Positions 1-8,162 of a DNA stretch of 54,508 bases are shown here, in pieces (the stretch's first letter is position 1; each line of letters begins with the position of its first letter). A program made the translations under genes and the position numbers. A model generated the notes under the pieces. It was not told where the DNA came from. It made no database searches and worked only from the letters and a program-made list of their open reading frames with translations. This stretch comes from Clostridia bacterium (GTDB lineage Bacteria; Bacillota; Clostridia; Oscillospirales; CAG-272): positions 1 through 54,508 of the forward strand of contig JAFXKJ010000037.1 in the NCBI GenBank assembly GCA_017531765.1. The letters are read 5' to 3'.

Positions 1-346
1 GTTGCCCCTACGGAAGCGGGGGTCTTGCGTTGGGCGATAGCCATAACGTGCAGGTTGTAAGTAAAACAAACGTTTTTCCTCTATTTTTGTTGCCGAAGGC
101 AACAAAAATAGAGAGTCAGCCAAGGATGTGAGCGAAGCGAGAAAACTTCATGGCGGACTACTTGGCTTTGCCAAGTAGGGAGATGGTTTCTACGTTGGTC
201 GATAGCCATATCGTGCGGGTTATAAGCCTACGAAGCGGGAGGAGCAAGGACGCCCACAGCATATTCGCTACGCGAAATGCTACCGACAGCGGGGGGTTAC
301 GTAAGGCAATAGCCATATCGTGCACCTTACAAGCTTGCGAGCCGGG
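1..346. repeat. Noncoding mosaic repeat, copy A
   Basis: No credible gene is visible here. The stretch is built from degenerate units of about 40 bp beginning GATAGCCATAWCGTGC and ending near CGAAGCGGGA, at 36-60 (short), 201-240 and 305-346. Between them lie two perfect hairpins: a 16-bp stem at 79-94/98-113 with the core GTTGCCGAAGGCAAC, and a 9-bp stem at 158-166/170-178. The order unit, hairpin, GCCAAGGA block, AGATGGTT block, unit recurs at 14562-14746, so both stretches are members of one element family. An apparent reading frame across 150-485 has no plausible protein features. Function unknown; the left boundary may lie outside the window. Confidence 0.75.
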
Positions 347-422
347 ATGCACGCACTGCTTCCTTCACAAAAGAAGCGCCACTGCCACTGCTGGAACCGT
401 GCGCACGCAGTGGCGAGTACGA

Positions 423-451
423 TTGACACTCAAAATAAATGGTGGTATAAT
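423..451 (+). promoter_or_regulatory. Consensus sigma-A-type promoter for the ECF sigma operon
   Basis: TTGACA at 423-428 and TATAAT at 446-451 are separated by exactly 17 bp, with TGG just before the -10 (extended -10). Transcription would start near 458 and leave a leader of about 140 nt before the sigma factor gene at 599. A second possibility is an ECF-type -10 (CGTC at 523-526), but no clear -35 partner is visible for it. Confidence 0.8.
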
Positions 452-558
452 TAAATCGTATGCCTACGGAACGAATAAGAAATAAATATGCGGAATTTTC
501 GAAAAAATGAAAGAAAAACGCCGTCTGATTCGTAATATATAAAACAAGATTATTAGTC

Positions 559-591
559 GGAGGGTCTCCTCCAAAAACCACTGAATTGGAG
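559..591 (+). promoter_or_regulatory. Mutually exclusive leader hairpins over the sigma factor ribosome binding site
   Basis: GGAGG at 559-563 can pair with CCTCC at 568-572. The overlapping CTCCAA at 569-574 is exactly complementary to TTGGAG at 586-591, which is the Shine-Dalgarno sequence of the gene starting at 599. Only one pairing can form at a time, so the leader could switch between an exposed and a masked ribosome binding site. This comes from complementarity alone; no known riboswitch class is recognised. Confidence 0.4.
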
Positions 592-598
592 TACAAAA

Positions 599-1153
599 AT
601 GATTTCCTATTACTTATCGATCATTGAAACCGAAGAAGCCAAAGATAAGGTCGTCTTCATTTACGAAAATTTCTACTCGTTAATGAGCTACACCGCGGGC
701 GAGGTGCTGAATCACAACACCCACGACGTGGAAGATGCCGTCCACAACGCAATGCTGAAAATCATCGAAATTATCGACCTCATCGACCTCTCAGACGTAA
801 AGAAAGTGAAAAATCTCTGCGGAATCGTGGCAAAAAACAAGGCGATCGACTACTGCAAGCGGAGGGACAGCCAAACAATTTCCACGGACGATGAAGCGAT
901 TCTTGCTTCTGAGGTTGACGTAAACCCCGACGACATCGTCATCAGCAAGGAAACCTACCACATTATCATCGAGGCGATAAGAACCCTCGGCGACACCTAC
1001 AGAGACGTTTGCTTACTAAAATACGTCCACGAATACAAAGTCCGCGAGATCGCAATGCTTCTCGACTTGTCAGAGAACACCGTCACCACAAGAATTTCAA
1101 GGGCAAAGCAAATCTTGAAGGAAGCCCTGAGAAAGGAGCTGCCTCATGTATAG
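599..1153 (+). CDS. ECF-type RNA polymerase sigma factor
   Basis: This 184-residue protein has the two-domain layout of an extracytoplasmic function sigma factor. A region 2 helical domain (about residues 35-85, with a DVEDAVHNAMLKI core helix) binds the polymerase clamp and the -10 element. A region 4 helix-turn-helix (about residues 125-178, with VREIAMLLDLSENTVTTRIS) reads the -35. Length fits the family (about 160-200). The ATG at 599 follows TTGGAG. The gene overlaps the next one by 8 bp, so the two are translationally coupled. The partner is a single-pass membrane protein, the usual arrangement of a sigma factor with its anti-sigma factor. An ECF-like promoter lies just downstream at 1932-1958, suggesting the SLH protein is a target. 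The activating signal is unknown. Confidence 0.92.
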   Translation: MISYYLSIIETEEAKDKVVFIYENFYSLMSYTAGEVLNHNTHDVEDAVHNAMLKIIEIIDLIDLSDVKKVKNLCGIVAKNKAIDYCKRRDSQTISTDDEAILASEVDVNPDDIVISKETYHIIIEAIRTLGDTYRDVCLLKYVHEYKVREIAMLLDLSENTVTTRISRAKQILKEALRKELPHV

Positions 1154-1919
1154 CAGCGTTCAAAACGGAATCTTTGACGTTCTGCTCGGCGCCTGCTTTG
1201 CCGATTTTGCGGCAGAGGAAGAGGAAAAGCTCCCGTCAGACGAGGAGATAGCAAAAATGTACCCCGCGCCCAAACGAGTGCCGAGGAAATACCTTCGCCG
1301 CGCCAAGGCTAAGAAGTATAACATCCCCCTCGCTCTCGTTTATCTGAGAAGAGTTGCCATGGTCTGCCTTGTGGTGCTGTCCGTGGCGTTCGGTGTCCTC
1401 ATCACCGTTGAAGGCGTAAGAGACGAGATCAAAAACACGATAATCACATGGTACGAAAAGTGCGTGAATTTTGATTATTCAAGCTCGGACGTACCTGCCC
1501 CCACGAAGGAAAATACCGCAGAGAGCGAGAAAGACCCGAACGAGACAGAGGGAAACGGTGACGATACCGAAAACAGCGAAACTGTCGGTATGTATGACCT
1601 GACGATAGGGTATGTTCCCTCCCGCTTTGAACTTGCAGACGTTACAGAGACCCCCTACCAGAGAGAGTACATTTATTACCTCGAAAACGGAGATTATCTG
1701 ATCATCGAAATCGCTGATTCAAATGCCGCTGACATATCCTTTGACAGTGAACAGAGCGAATATGAAAAATTTACAATAGACGGACGGGAAATACACGTGC
1801 TCTATAACGAAACGGAAAAGTGCGGTAACGTAATTACGGGCAACAGTTCTTACTATATCGCAGTAGGCGGAATGTGTGAAAAGGAAGAACTTATCAAGAT
1901 AATTGAGAACATAAAATAA
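1146..1919 (+). CDS. Single-pass membrane protein, probable anti-sigma factor with DUF4367-like outer domain
   Basis: 257 residues: a cytoplasmic acidic/basic N-terminus (1-68), one membrane segment (about 70-90, AMVCLVVLSVAFGVLITV), an acidic Ser/Thr/Glu-rich linker (about 115-150) and an outer domain of about 110 residues. The outer domain resembles the DUF4367-type domains found beside clostridial ECF sigma factors (recognised from memory, not searched). The position, overlapping the sigma factor by 8 bp, and the topology suggest it holds the sigma factor at the membrane and senses a cell-envelope condition. No classical zinc-binding anti-sigma motif (HxxxCxxC) is present, so the anti-sigma role is inferred from context. 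Confidence 0.65.
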   Translation: MYSSVQNGIFDVLLGACFADFAAEEEEKLPSDEEIAKMYPAPKRVPRKYLRRAKAKKYNIPLALVYLRRVAMVCLVVLSVAFGVLITVEGVRDEIKNTIITWYEKCVNFDYSSSDVPAPTKENTAESEKDPNETEGNGDDTENSETVGMYDLTIGYVPSRFELADVTETPYQREYIYYLENGDYLIIEIADSNAADISFDSEQSEYEKFTIDGREIHVLYNETEKCGNVITGNSSYYIAVGGMCEKEELIKIIENIK

Positions 1920-1931
1920 TTTGCATTTTCT

Positions 1932-1958
1932 TGTAACAAAATCCCCGTTTCCATCGTC
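1932..1958 (+). promoter_or_regulatory. ECF-type promoter ahead of the SLH protein gene
   Basis: TGTAAC at 1932-1937 and CGTC at 1955-1958 are 17 bp apart. An AAC-containing -35 with a CGTC -10 is the known hallmark of ECF-sigma-dependent promoters in Firmicutes. It lies between the sigma/membrane-partner pair and the surface protein gene at 2040, so the locally encoded sigma factor is the obvious candidate reader. Confidence 0.6.
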
Positions 1959-2039
1959 TTATTTACAGAAGGGCGCGTACTGATATTCCGCTTCACCGCC
2001 CCGACAACAATACCATAACACACAAAGGAGAACTCTGAC

Positions 2040-4025
2040 ATGAAGAAAACAAGAATTTTGGCTGTGCTTTTGGCGGCTGTATTGCTTTTTGCCGCAATTC
2101 CCGTGACCGTTGGCGCAGACAGCGAAAAAGGCGGCATCGTGAAGGACGTGGTGGACTTCGACGGCAGCTACGTGACAAGCGAGAGCTATTTTGCCCTTGG
2201 CTCATCCCTTTACGACAAGGACGGAAACAAGCTTTTCACCCTTGAAAACGAAAATGAAGTGATATACACCCTCACCGACAACTGCATCATTACGGTTGTG
2301 GGAGACTCGGACTTTACCGACCTTGTAAGCCTTGAGCTTAGCTTCAAGCTCTACACCATGGAAGACGGATCTCTGAGCTTCAAGTCCGAATTTGAGAACT
2401 ACCCCCTCGTTATGCAGTATAACGGCTGGGACTACACCGCGGTACTCCACGTTGACCTTTCCGGAATCTTCGATTATGAAGACCTCGAGGACCTCACCAT
2501 CTACGGTTACGACATCATAGACAGCTACGGAAACGTGATCCACACCGAAAGCGGACCCGTTGTGGCTGAGCCCGTAAGTAACGGCGTGTTCACCGAAACA
2601 AAGGTGCGCTCCATCGGCAGCATCCAGTCCATCGTAACGGTGGAGGACGGGAACGTTAAGAGAGTGGACCTTGCCTACTCACTCTGCACCCCCACCGAGC
2701 TCGGCGACGTCATTGTATGGGATTTCAACAACAAATGCGGCGTGGTTGATCATAACGGTAAGGAGATCGTCCCTTGCAGATTTGACGAAATTGCCGTGAT
2801 AGGCGACTACTACGTAGGTTTGATGATTGATAACGATGACCCGTTTGCATATTCCTCATCAGCCGTTTATACCCGAAGCGGCAAGCATCCCTTTTCGTAC
2901 TACGGTGGTATCGTTTACTACAACGGGGACGTTGCCATTGCAGAGAATTATTCATACGACCCCGAGTTCGGCGACGTGGTGACATATACAGTCCTTTCCG
3001 ATTCTTCCACAGTTAAGGAGCTCTGTTACGGTGACAAAGTCTACGTCGAAGGAGACTACATAATCTGCCAGGGCTACGGCATCACAAACATGGGCGTTAC
3101 TATCCTCGACCTCAAGGGAAATGTTGTCTCTTACGGAATGGACTGGGACGTGCAGAGCATTGACACAAAGAACGGCTCTGTTATCGTAACGGACTATTCG
3201 ACCTGCGAGAGCTACAGAGTGGACCGAAGCATGAACCGAGTTGAGACTCTTGAATTTTTGGATTATTATGTGATGTCATACGACAACGTTGCAGTTCGAC
3301 ACAGTTATCCTACCGAGGAGGATGAAAGCTACTGCCTCGTGTACAAGGGCAAGAAGATTTCCCAAGAGTTTATGATGTTCGAGAGTTCCTTCGTCATGGA
3401 CGGATGCGAGGTTTACGTTTTCATAAACGGTGACGACATTTTCAGCGAAGACCTCACCTACACCGCATACATAATAAGCGGAGACAAATGCCCCTTCTAC
3501 GACATTGACGAGAGCCATTGGGCGGCATCATACATCACGTCCTGCTTTGACGCGGGCATAATGAACGGTACGGGAAACGGAAAGTTCAGCCCCGACATGG
3601 CGGTTTCCCGTGCGCAGGTGGTTACAACGCTGTGGAGACTTGCGGGCAGTCCGACATCCGAGGAAAGCTGTGATTTCGTTGACGTGGCTGACGGAATGTG
3701 GTACACCGAGGCTGTGGCTTGGGCGGCGGAGTGCGGCATCACCACGGGCGTGGGAGGAAATTATTTTGCTCCCGACCGCAACGTGACACGAGGCGAGGTG
3801 GCGGCGATAATCTTCCGCTTTGCAGAGGCTATGGGTGAGGACACCGACGGACGCGCCGAGCTTTCGGATTTCGCTGACACGGATGAGCTTGCCGATTGGA
3901 ACAGAGACGCATTTGCGTGGTGCGTTGACAGCGGTATCATCACGGGAAAGACGGGCGCGCGCCTTGCCCCCACCGACGTTCTCACAAGAGCAGAGATCTC
4001 CGCGATCCTCTGCAGAGTAAATTAA
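2040..4025 (+). CDS. Secreted SLH-domain surface protein with WG-like repeat
   Basis: 661 residues. A signal peptide (residues 1-26, ending near VGADS) directs export. The middle (about 30-480) is beta-rich and carries at least one WG-repeat-like stretch (GVVDHNGKEIVPCRFDEI). The C-terminus has three S-layer homology modules (about 488-535, 545-600 and 610-661) with the usual W/Y...A...GI..G....F.P...TRAE pattern. SLH modules bind pyruvylated secondary cell-wall polymer, so the protein is displayed non-covalently on the wall. The start at 2040 follows AAAGGAG. The ECF-type promoter upstream suggests expression as part of an envelope response. The ligand or function of the middle region is unknown. 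Confidence 0.85.
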   Translation: MKKTRILAVLLAAVLLFAAIPVTVGADSEKGGIVKDVVDFDGSYVTSESYFALGSSLYDKDGNKLFTLENENEVIYTLTDNCIITVVGDSDFTDLVSLELSFKLYTMEDGSLSFKSEFENYPLVMQYNGWDYTAVLHVDLSGIFDYEDLEDLTIYGYDIIDSYGNVIHTESGPVVAEPVSNGVFTETKVRSIGSIQSIVTVEDGNVKRVDLAYSLCTPTELGDVIVWDFNNKCGVVDHNGKEIVPCRFDEIAVIGDYYVGLMIDNDDPFAYSSSAVYTRSGKHPFSYYGGIVYYNGDVAIAENYSYDPEFGDVVTYTVLSDSSTVKELCYGDKVYVEGDYIICQGYGITNMGVTILDLKGNVVSYGMDWDVQSIDTKNGSVIVTDYSTCESYRVDRSMNRVETLEFLDYYVMSYDNVAVRHSYPTEEDESYCLVYKGKKISQEFMMFESSFVMDGCEVYVFINGDDIFSEDLTYTAYIISGDKCPFYDIDESHWAASYITSCFDAGIMNGTGNGKFSPDMAVSRAQVVTTLWRLAGSPTSEESCDFVDVADGMWYTEAVAWAAECGITTGVGGNYFAPDRNVTRGEVAAIIFRFAEAMGEDTDGRAELSDFADTDELADWNRDAFAWCVDSGIITGKTGARLAPTDVLTRAEISAILCRVN

Positions 4026-4090
4026 ACCCAAAACGTATCGGATGGGTCTCGCGCAAATTGCGATTTTTGAAAGTTCTCTCGTAATAGATT

Positions 4091-4131
4091 AAAAAATACT
4101 TGCACACCGTAATTGGATGCAAGTATTTTTT
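4091..4131. terminator. Rho-independent terminator after the SLH gene
   Basis: A 14-bp inverted repeat at 4091-4104 and 4118-4131 (arm AAAAAATACTTGCA) is separated by 13 nt. T-runs on both strands let it work in both directions. It lies 66 bp after the SLH stop codon. Confidence 0.8.
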
Positions 4132-4214
4132 ATATTGTAATTGAAACAGGAATGATTCCCGCAAACCGATAGAGAATGTGCATTGCCCAATACATGGGCT
4201 CAAAATTTTACGCA

Positions 4215-4259
4215 AAAAAAGACCGAGCTATCCTTTTTTTCGGGAACTCGGTCTTTTTT
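4215..4259 (-). terminator. Terminator of the SPFH/membrane protein operon
   Basis: A perfect 13-bp inverted repeat (4215-4227 and 4247-4259; arm AAAAAAGACCGAG) gives a GACCGAG/CTCGGTC stem flanked by an A-run and a T-run. It sits 34 bp beyond the stop of the minus-strand gene at 4293. Confidence 0.8.
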
Positions 4260-4292
4260 GAATTCAGTGGATTACAAAAGCTTGGTAAGCTC

Positions 4293-4970
4293 TCATTTTT
4301 TGGTCAGACGGCACAGTCTGTTGCGCTCGGAAAGCTTTGCCGCAACTATACCGCACATCTGCTTGAGTGCTTCCGCATTTCCCTGTTCGTAGGCTGTCTG
4401 AAGCTGACTTACCGCAACTGCAAGCTCGGTTTCGCTGTCGGAAATGCGCTCAGAGCTTACGGGATCGGAATAACGGAATTCCTCGGCTAACTTTTTAAGG
4501 TCGCTGTCACCGCTGAGATTTGCAAGGCTCTCCACCTTGGACTGAAGTGATCTCATAAGCGTGGTGTCACGGATCACCTTTTCGTCCTGAGCCAGGATTT
4601 CACGGGCAGTCGCCTCTGTGGCGATAAGACCGATCAATGCAAGACACAGTCCCACAGCATATACCACAAAGGGTATCCACCAGATGATAAGCTCACCCAG
4701 TGCCATGATCACAAGGGAAACGACAAACTGTACAATAGCGTAGATCGCACCGATCTTTGCCACGGGTAAGCCGAAAAATCTGCTCTTGGCATCGGCATTC
4801 TTAAAGAAAGCTATGTACATTGATACTCCGGCCACAACAAAAGCCGTCAGGGTGAATGCGTAGCTGAGCCAAAATACTGTTGAATGTTCAAACGGAATTA
4901 CAAACGCGATGATATTGTAAAGGATAAATGTTAATAATCCGATTACAAAGGCGCGCATATTGCTTTTCAT
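4293..4970 (-). CDS. Four-helix membrane protein of unknown function, partner of the SPFH protein
   Basis: 225 residues. Four hydrophobic segments lie at about 8-26, 32-54, 66-90 and 95-117. A soluble, charged, helical C-terminal region (about 120-225) follows. I do not recognise a named family. AAGGAG precedes the ATG at 4970. It lies 34 bp downstream of the SPFH/zinc-ribbon gene in the same direction, shares its terminator, and is very likely co-transcribed with it from the promoter at 7008-7036. A membrane anchor or partner for the SPFH protein is a reasonable inference. The C-terminal region could form short coiled coils. Confidence 0.7.
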   Translation of the reverse strand: MKSNMRAFVIGLLTFILYNIIAFVIPFEHSTVFWLSYAFTLTAFVVAGVSMYIAFFKNADAKSRFFGLPVAKIGAIYAIVQFVVSLVIMALGELIIWWIPFVVYAVGLCLALIGLIATEATAREILAQDEKVIRDTTLMRSLQSKVESLANLSGDSDLKKLAEEFRYSDPVSSERISDSETELAVAVSQLQTAYEQGNAEALKQMCGIVAAKLSERNRLCRLTKK

Positions 4971-5004
4971 TTGTTGTACTCCTTTCTGTTGAGAGAATGG
5001 TAAA

Positions 5005-6942
5005 TCAAGCGTCCTTTTTACGTCCGCAGTTGGGGCAGAAGTTAGTCTTTATGTCCTTCTGTCCGCAGTCGGGGCAGATCCATCCGTTGTCCGAAGAGGG
5101 CTTCTTGGCACCGCAGTTAGGGCAGAAGTTGCTCGTGATATTCTGCGCTCCGCAAGCGCAGTTCCAGCCTGACGCTTCCTCGGGCTTTTTCGCGCCGCAG
5201 TTAGGGCAGAAGTTGCTTGTGATGTTCTGCGCTCCGCAGGCGCAGTTCCAGCCCGTTTTCGGCTCGGGCTTCTTGGCGCCGCAGTTGGGACAGAAATTGG
5301 TGGTCACGTTCTGCGCTCCGCAAGCACAGCTCCAGCCTGCGGCAGGTGTCGCGGCAGGATTCATCATGGGAGTCATCGCATCCTTGGTCATGTTCATCAC
5401 GCCGCCCATAGCGCCGAGAGTAACGCCGAGACTTGCAATATCTCCAAGCATTCCGACTCCCGCACCGCCGCCGTTTGAACCCATTTGACCAAGGGCGTTG
5501 GCATACGCCTTTTGTACGTCAGTTTGCATTACGTCTCTCTGAGAATAGCCCTTCATGCGCATTTCTTCCGCTTCGATCTGCGCCGTTTGAGCCTTACGCT
5601 CCATTTCAAGCTGCATATGGAGTCTTTCCGCCTGAACGTCTCCCGTAGCCTCGGCAACCTTCACCTGACTTGCATACTGAGCCTCAAGCACACTGGTCTC
5701 GCCCTTCTGTGCCACAGCCTTTCTGTGAGCCATCTCCACCTCGGCGACGTTTTCCTGAATTCGGATGTCAAGCTGCTTTTTCGCCTCCATTTCGGCAAGC
5801 TTAAGCTCTGTTTCAACCTCGATGGCGGATTTTTTAAGATCCTTCTGACGCATCTGCAGAATGGTCTGCAAAGCGTCATAGCCAAGCTCACCCTTCTGAG
5901 GGAGCATGATTCCCATTACAAGGAATTCGGTGATTACAAGACCGTAGTCATCGAAGCTGTTCTGCAAAGCAGTAAGCATTGCCGCGGAAAGACGCATTTT
6001 CTGCTGATCGATGGTGAGAAGGTCGATCTTTTCCTCGGTGATGATATTGGCAAGGTTTGTGGATACCGTGAGCTGAATGAGACTGCGGAAGTAATTCTTT
6101 ATATGTCCTTCGCCGTCCTCGATGAGGTCCTGCCTTGTAAGCTTTCCACCTGTTCCCACAAGCTTCAACAGTAGCTTACGGGAGTTGGAGATACGGAAAT
6201 TCAGCATACCGCGTGCACCGATGGAAATGGGCGCGCCGCTTGAGGGCTCGATGAAGTTTACCTTCTCCGAGGTTCCCCATTTGACAGCCATCTGATTTGT
6301 AAGGTTGAAGAAGTAGACCTCACTGTGGAAGACTCCGTCGGGGTATGCGGAAAGATTGTAGAGCTTCTCAAGGATGGGAAGCTGTTTAGTTTCAAGGGTG
6401 TGCTGACCGCCGGTGAAGGTATCAAGTGCCTGACCGTCGCGGAAGAAGATGGCTTCCTGAGACTCGTGGACGATAAGCTGAGATCCGAGATTAAAGTCCT
6501 CGATGGGATGCTTCCAAACCAGGGTATCGGCATCGCCCTCGTACTTGATAACGGAAGCAAGACCGCTTTTTTTGATCTCTTCCTTCTTTATCTGCTCAAC
6601 TACATTGTTTTCGTGATCGCAGACGGGACATTTATATGTTACGGCACTCTTTGACGCATTCAAACGGACCCCGCACTGAGCGCAGGCGAATTCCGCCATT
6701 TTTCCTCTGTCTGCCGCGGTGTTTATAAGCTCACCGCAAACGGGACACTTGGCGCTTTCACCTCGGCTCTGGTCGAACACAACGTCGTTGCCGCAGTGGG
6801 CGCAAACGCGGTTTGTGAGCTTTTCCGTACGGACGTCAATGGTGTAGCCGCAGGCACAGTCGATCTTCTTTCTTGCAAAGAAGCCCGTTTTGGCTTCTGC
6901 ATACCGTCCGCATTTCGGACATTCAATTACAAATTTTGACAT
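5005..6942 (-). CDS. SPFH-domain protein with N- and C-terminal zinc ribbons (virion-core-like/YdjI-type)
   Basis: 645 residues. The N-terminal 115 residues hold three zinc-ribbon-like CxxC pairs (CPKC...CAC; CAHC...CPVC; CAQC...CPVC). An SPFH/band-7-like domain follows (about 140-350), then a charged, probably coiled-coil helix rich in Glu, Ala and Lys (about 355-460), a Gly-rich hydrophobic linker (about 470-525), and four tandem CxC...CPNC ribbons (about 535-645). This layout matches the family often annotated SPFH domain/YdjI or virion core protein. SPFH proteins form membrane-associated oligomeric scaffolds, and the ribbons probably mediate zinc-dependent contacts. The ATG at 6942 follows GGGAG. 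A strong minus-strand promoter lies at 7008-7036. Precise function is unknown. Confidence 0.85.
   Translation of the reverse strand: MSKFVIECPKCGRYAEAKTGFFARKKIDCACGYTIDVRTEKLTNRVCAHCGNDVVFDQSRGESAKCPVCGELINTAADRGKMAEFACAQCGVRLNASKSAVTYKCPVCDHENNVVEQIKKEEIKKSGLASVIKYEGDADTLVWKHPIEDFNLGSQLIVHESQEAIFFRDGQALDTFTGGQHTLETKQLPILEKLYNLSAYPDGVFHSEVYFFNLTNQMAVKWGTSEKVNFIEPSSGAPISIGARGMLNFRISNSRKLLLKLVGTGGKLTRQDLIEDGEGHIKNYFRSLIQLTVSTNLANIITEEKIDLLTIDQQKMRLSAAMLTALQNSFDDYGLVITEFLVMGIMLPQKGELGYDALQTILQMRQKDLKKSAIEVETELKLAEMEAKKQLDIRIQENVAEVEMAHRKAVAQKGETSVLEAQYASQVKVAEATGDVQAERLHMQLEMERKAQTAQIEAEEMRMKGYSQRDVMQTDVQKAYANALGQMGSNGGGAGVGMLGDIASLGVTLGAMGGVMNMTKDAMTPMMNPAATPAAGWSCACGAQNVTTNFCPNCGAKKPEPKTGWNCACGAQNITSNFCPNCGAKKPEEASGWNCACGAQNITSNFCPNCGAKKPSSDNGWICPDCGQKDIKTNFCPNCGRKKDA
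5008..5337 (-). repeat. Coding tandem repeat: four zinc ribbons of 28 residues
   Basis: Three 84-bp units (5254-5337, 5170-5253, 5086-5169) and a diverged 78-bp terminal unit (5008-5085) each encode GW-x-CxC-GAQN...NFCPNCG-x-KK. The middle two are nearly identical at protein level, which suggests recent duplication. On the plus strand this creates a misleading open frame; the minus-strand frame is the real one. Confidence 0.9.
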
Positions 6943-7007
6943 GGTGTGTACTCCCGTGGTTTTGTATTTTAATAGTGCATAGGAGATGGATCGGATTTTA
7001 TAACTTC

Positions 7008-7036
7008 ATTATACTACAATTATGAATAAATTTCAA
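7008..7036 (-). promoter_or_regulatory. Sigma-A-type promoter of the SPFH operon
   Basis: On the minus strand, TTGAAA (7036-7031) and TATAAT (7013-7008) are spaced by 17 bp. The start would be near 7001, leaving a leader of about 60 nt before the ATG at 6942. Confidence 0.8.
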
Positions 7037-7071
7037 CTGAAAGGAAAATAATATGACAAAAAAACCAAAAT

Positions 7072-7911
7072 TTACTCATCGACGCCGCAGAAAATGCGGT
7101 TAAGCTTCATTTCCGACAGAAATTCGTTCATTCCCTCGAAGGTGGGTAAGGCTTTGAAGCTTCCGTCGGGGTTGTAGATCATGTCAAGGTCATAGTCAAA
7201 ACTAAAGCTTCTGCCGTAGACAGCTTCGTTTCTCGCCGTACATTCGTCAAGTATCTTTTCAAAGGATTCTCTGTCAATGTTCAACTTCTGAACGATGGTA
7301 GGGACAGAGGGGAATATACCGCTGGCAAGCTCCTCGTTATACACCACCATTTCCATCATCTCGGAATAGTATTCGTACTTGAAATGGGATTCGATAAACT
7401 GAAAATGCTGTGAGACGATGGTGTCGTCAATGAGACTATCGCTGTAGATGTAGTATTCGCCCAGCTCCGCCTCGCTCATGGAATATATCAGGTCCGCGTC
7501 GTAGGTCGCGTAATAAATGATGTCTCCGTAGGTTACAAAATCCTCTCGGGAAACGGAGAAGGTGTCAATAAAGCTTTTGATGTTAAAGTCGGGGCAGCGG
7601 CAAGTCATCTCATCTGCCTCTTCATTCAGAGACTCCAAAGCGCTCTTCGCCCATTCTCCCGCCTTGTCGATTCCGATATACTCCACAAGGTGAAGAGGTA
7701 TTATATGGTAATCCTTGTGATGGTACTGACACTCAACGTCTATAAAGTAATCCCAGCCGGTCTTTTCCTCGTCAGAAATCTCATCGTTCCCCGTGGACGG
7801 CGCGGTACCTCCTCCGATGGCGACACCACTCTCTTCTGTCCCCTTTGAGCATGAGGCAAGCATTGTAACGCATATAAGCGCAAGGATCATAAATGAAATT
7901 AAGATTCGCAT
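7072..7911 (-). CDS. Lipoprotein of unknown function
   Basis: 279 residues from the ATG at 7911, which has GGAG six bases upstream; a GTG at 7947 would add 12 residues that hide the signal peptide. The N-terminus MRILISFMILALICVTMLASC is a type II signal peptide with lipobox LASC, so the mature protein is lipid-anchored on the outer face of the membrane. The rest is acidic, Tyr/Glu-rich and has no family I recognise. It stands alone between its own promoter and the SPFH operon, without obvious partners. Confidence 0.75.
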   Translation of the reverse strand: MRILISFMILALICVTMLASCSKGTEESGVAIGGGTAPSTGNDEISDEEKTGWDYFIDVECQYHHKDYHIIPLHLVEYIGIDKAGEWAKSALESLNEEADEMTCRCPDFNIKSFIDTFSVSREDFVTYGDIIYYATYDADLIYSMSEAELGEYYIYSDSLIDDTIVSQHFQFIESHFKYEYYSEMMEMVVYNEELASGIFPSVPTIVQKLNIDRESFEKILDECTARNEAVYGRSFSFDYDLDMIYNPDGSFKALPTFEGMNEFLSEMKLNRIFCGVDE

Positions 7912-7966
7912 AAGCTTCTCCGTTCGGTTTTCTTCAAATTCGGTCACTTCCGTGTCCTACATTAAT

Positions 7967-7995
7967 AATATAGCTTACGGTAAAGAAAAAGTCAA
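7967..7995 (-). promoter_or_regulatory. Promoter of the lipoprotein gene
   Basis: On the minus strand, TTGACT (7995-7990) and TATATT (7972-7967) are separated by 17 bp, about 55 bp before the ATG at 7911. Confidence 0.65.
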
Positions 7996-8102
7996 TAAAC
8001 TGTGTGTAAACAAACGGTAATGTGAAAAGGATAAAATTGCCGCGGTCCGTGGTACCGAGGGGGGAAGTGCGGCGAAATAATCGTGAAAATCATTGAAAAA
8101 TA

Positions 8103-8133
8103 TTGACTTTTGTGTTACAATGGTTTGTATAAA
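8103..8133 (+). promoter_or_regulatory. Probable promoter of the YgiQ operon
   Basis: TTGACT at 8103-8108 is followed by TATAAA at 8128-8133 (19-bp spacing) or TGTATA at 8126-8131 (17-bp spacing). It lies some 30-60 bp before the start codon at 8163. Confidence 0.5.
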
Positions 8134-8162
8134 CATTTTCATTTTTTTCAGTGAGGTGCGCC

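Noticed and set aside
150-485. A 111-codon open frame at the left end
   Set aside because: It runs through hairpins and repeat units, has no ribosome binding site or protein features, and overlaps the consensus promoter at 423-451.
5008-5337. Regular repeats resembling a CRISPR array
   Set aside because: The 84-bp units are contiguous, coding and lack unique spacers.
4928-5488. A plus-strand open frame of 186 codons with repeats of PQLGQKL
   Set aside because: It is the complement of the zinc-ribbon array of the SPFH protein; the minus-strand frame has the conserved CxxC motifs.
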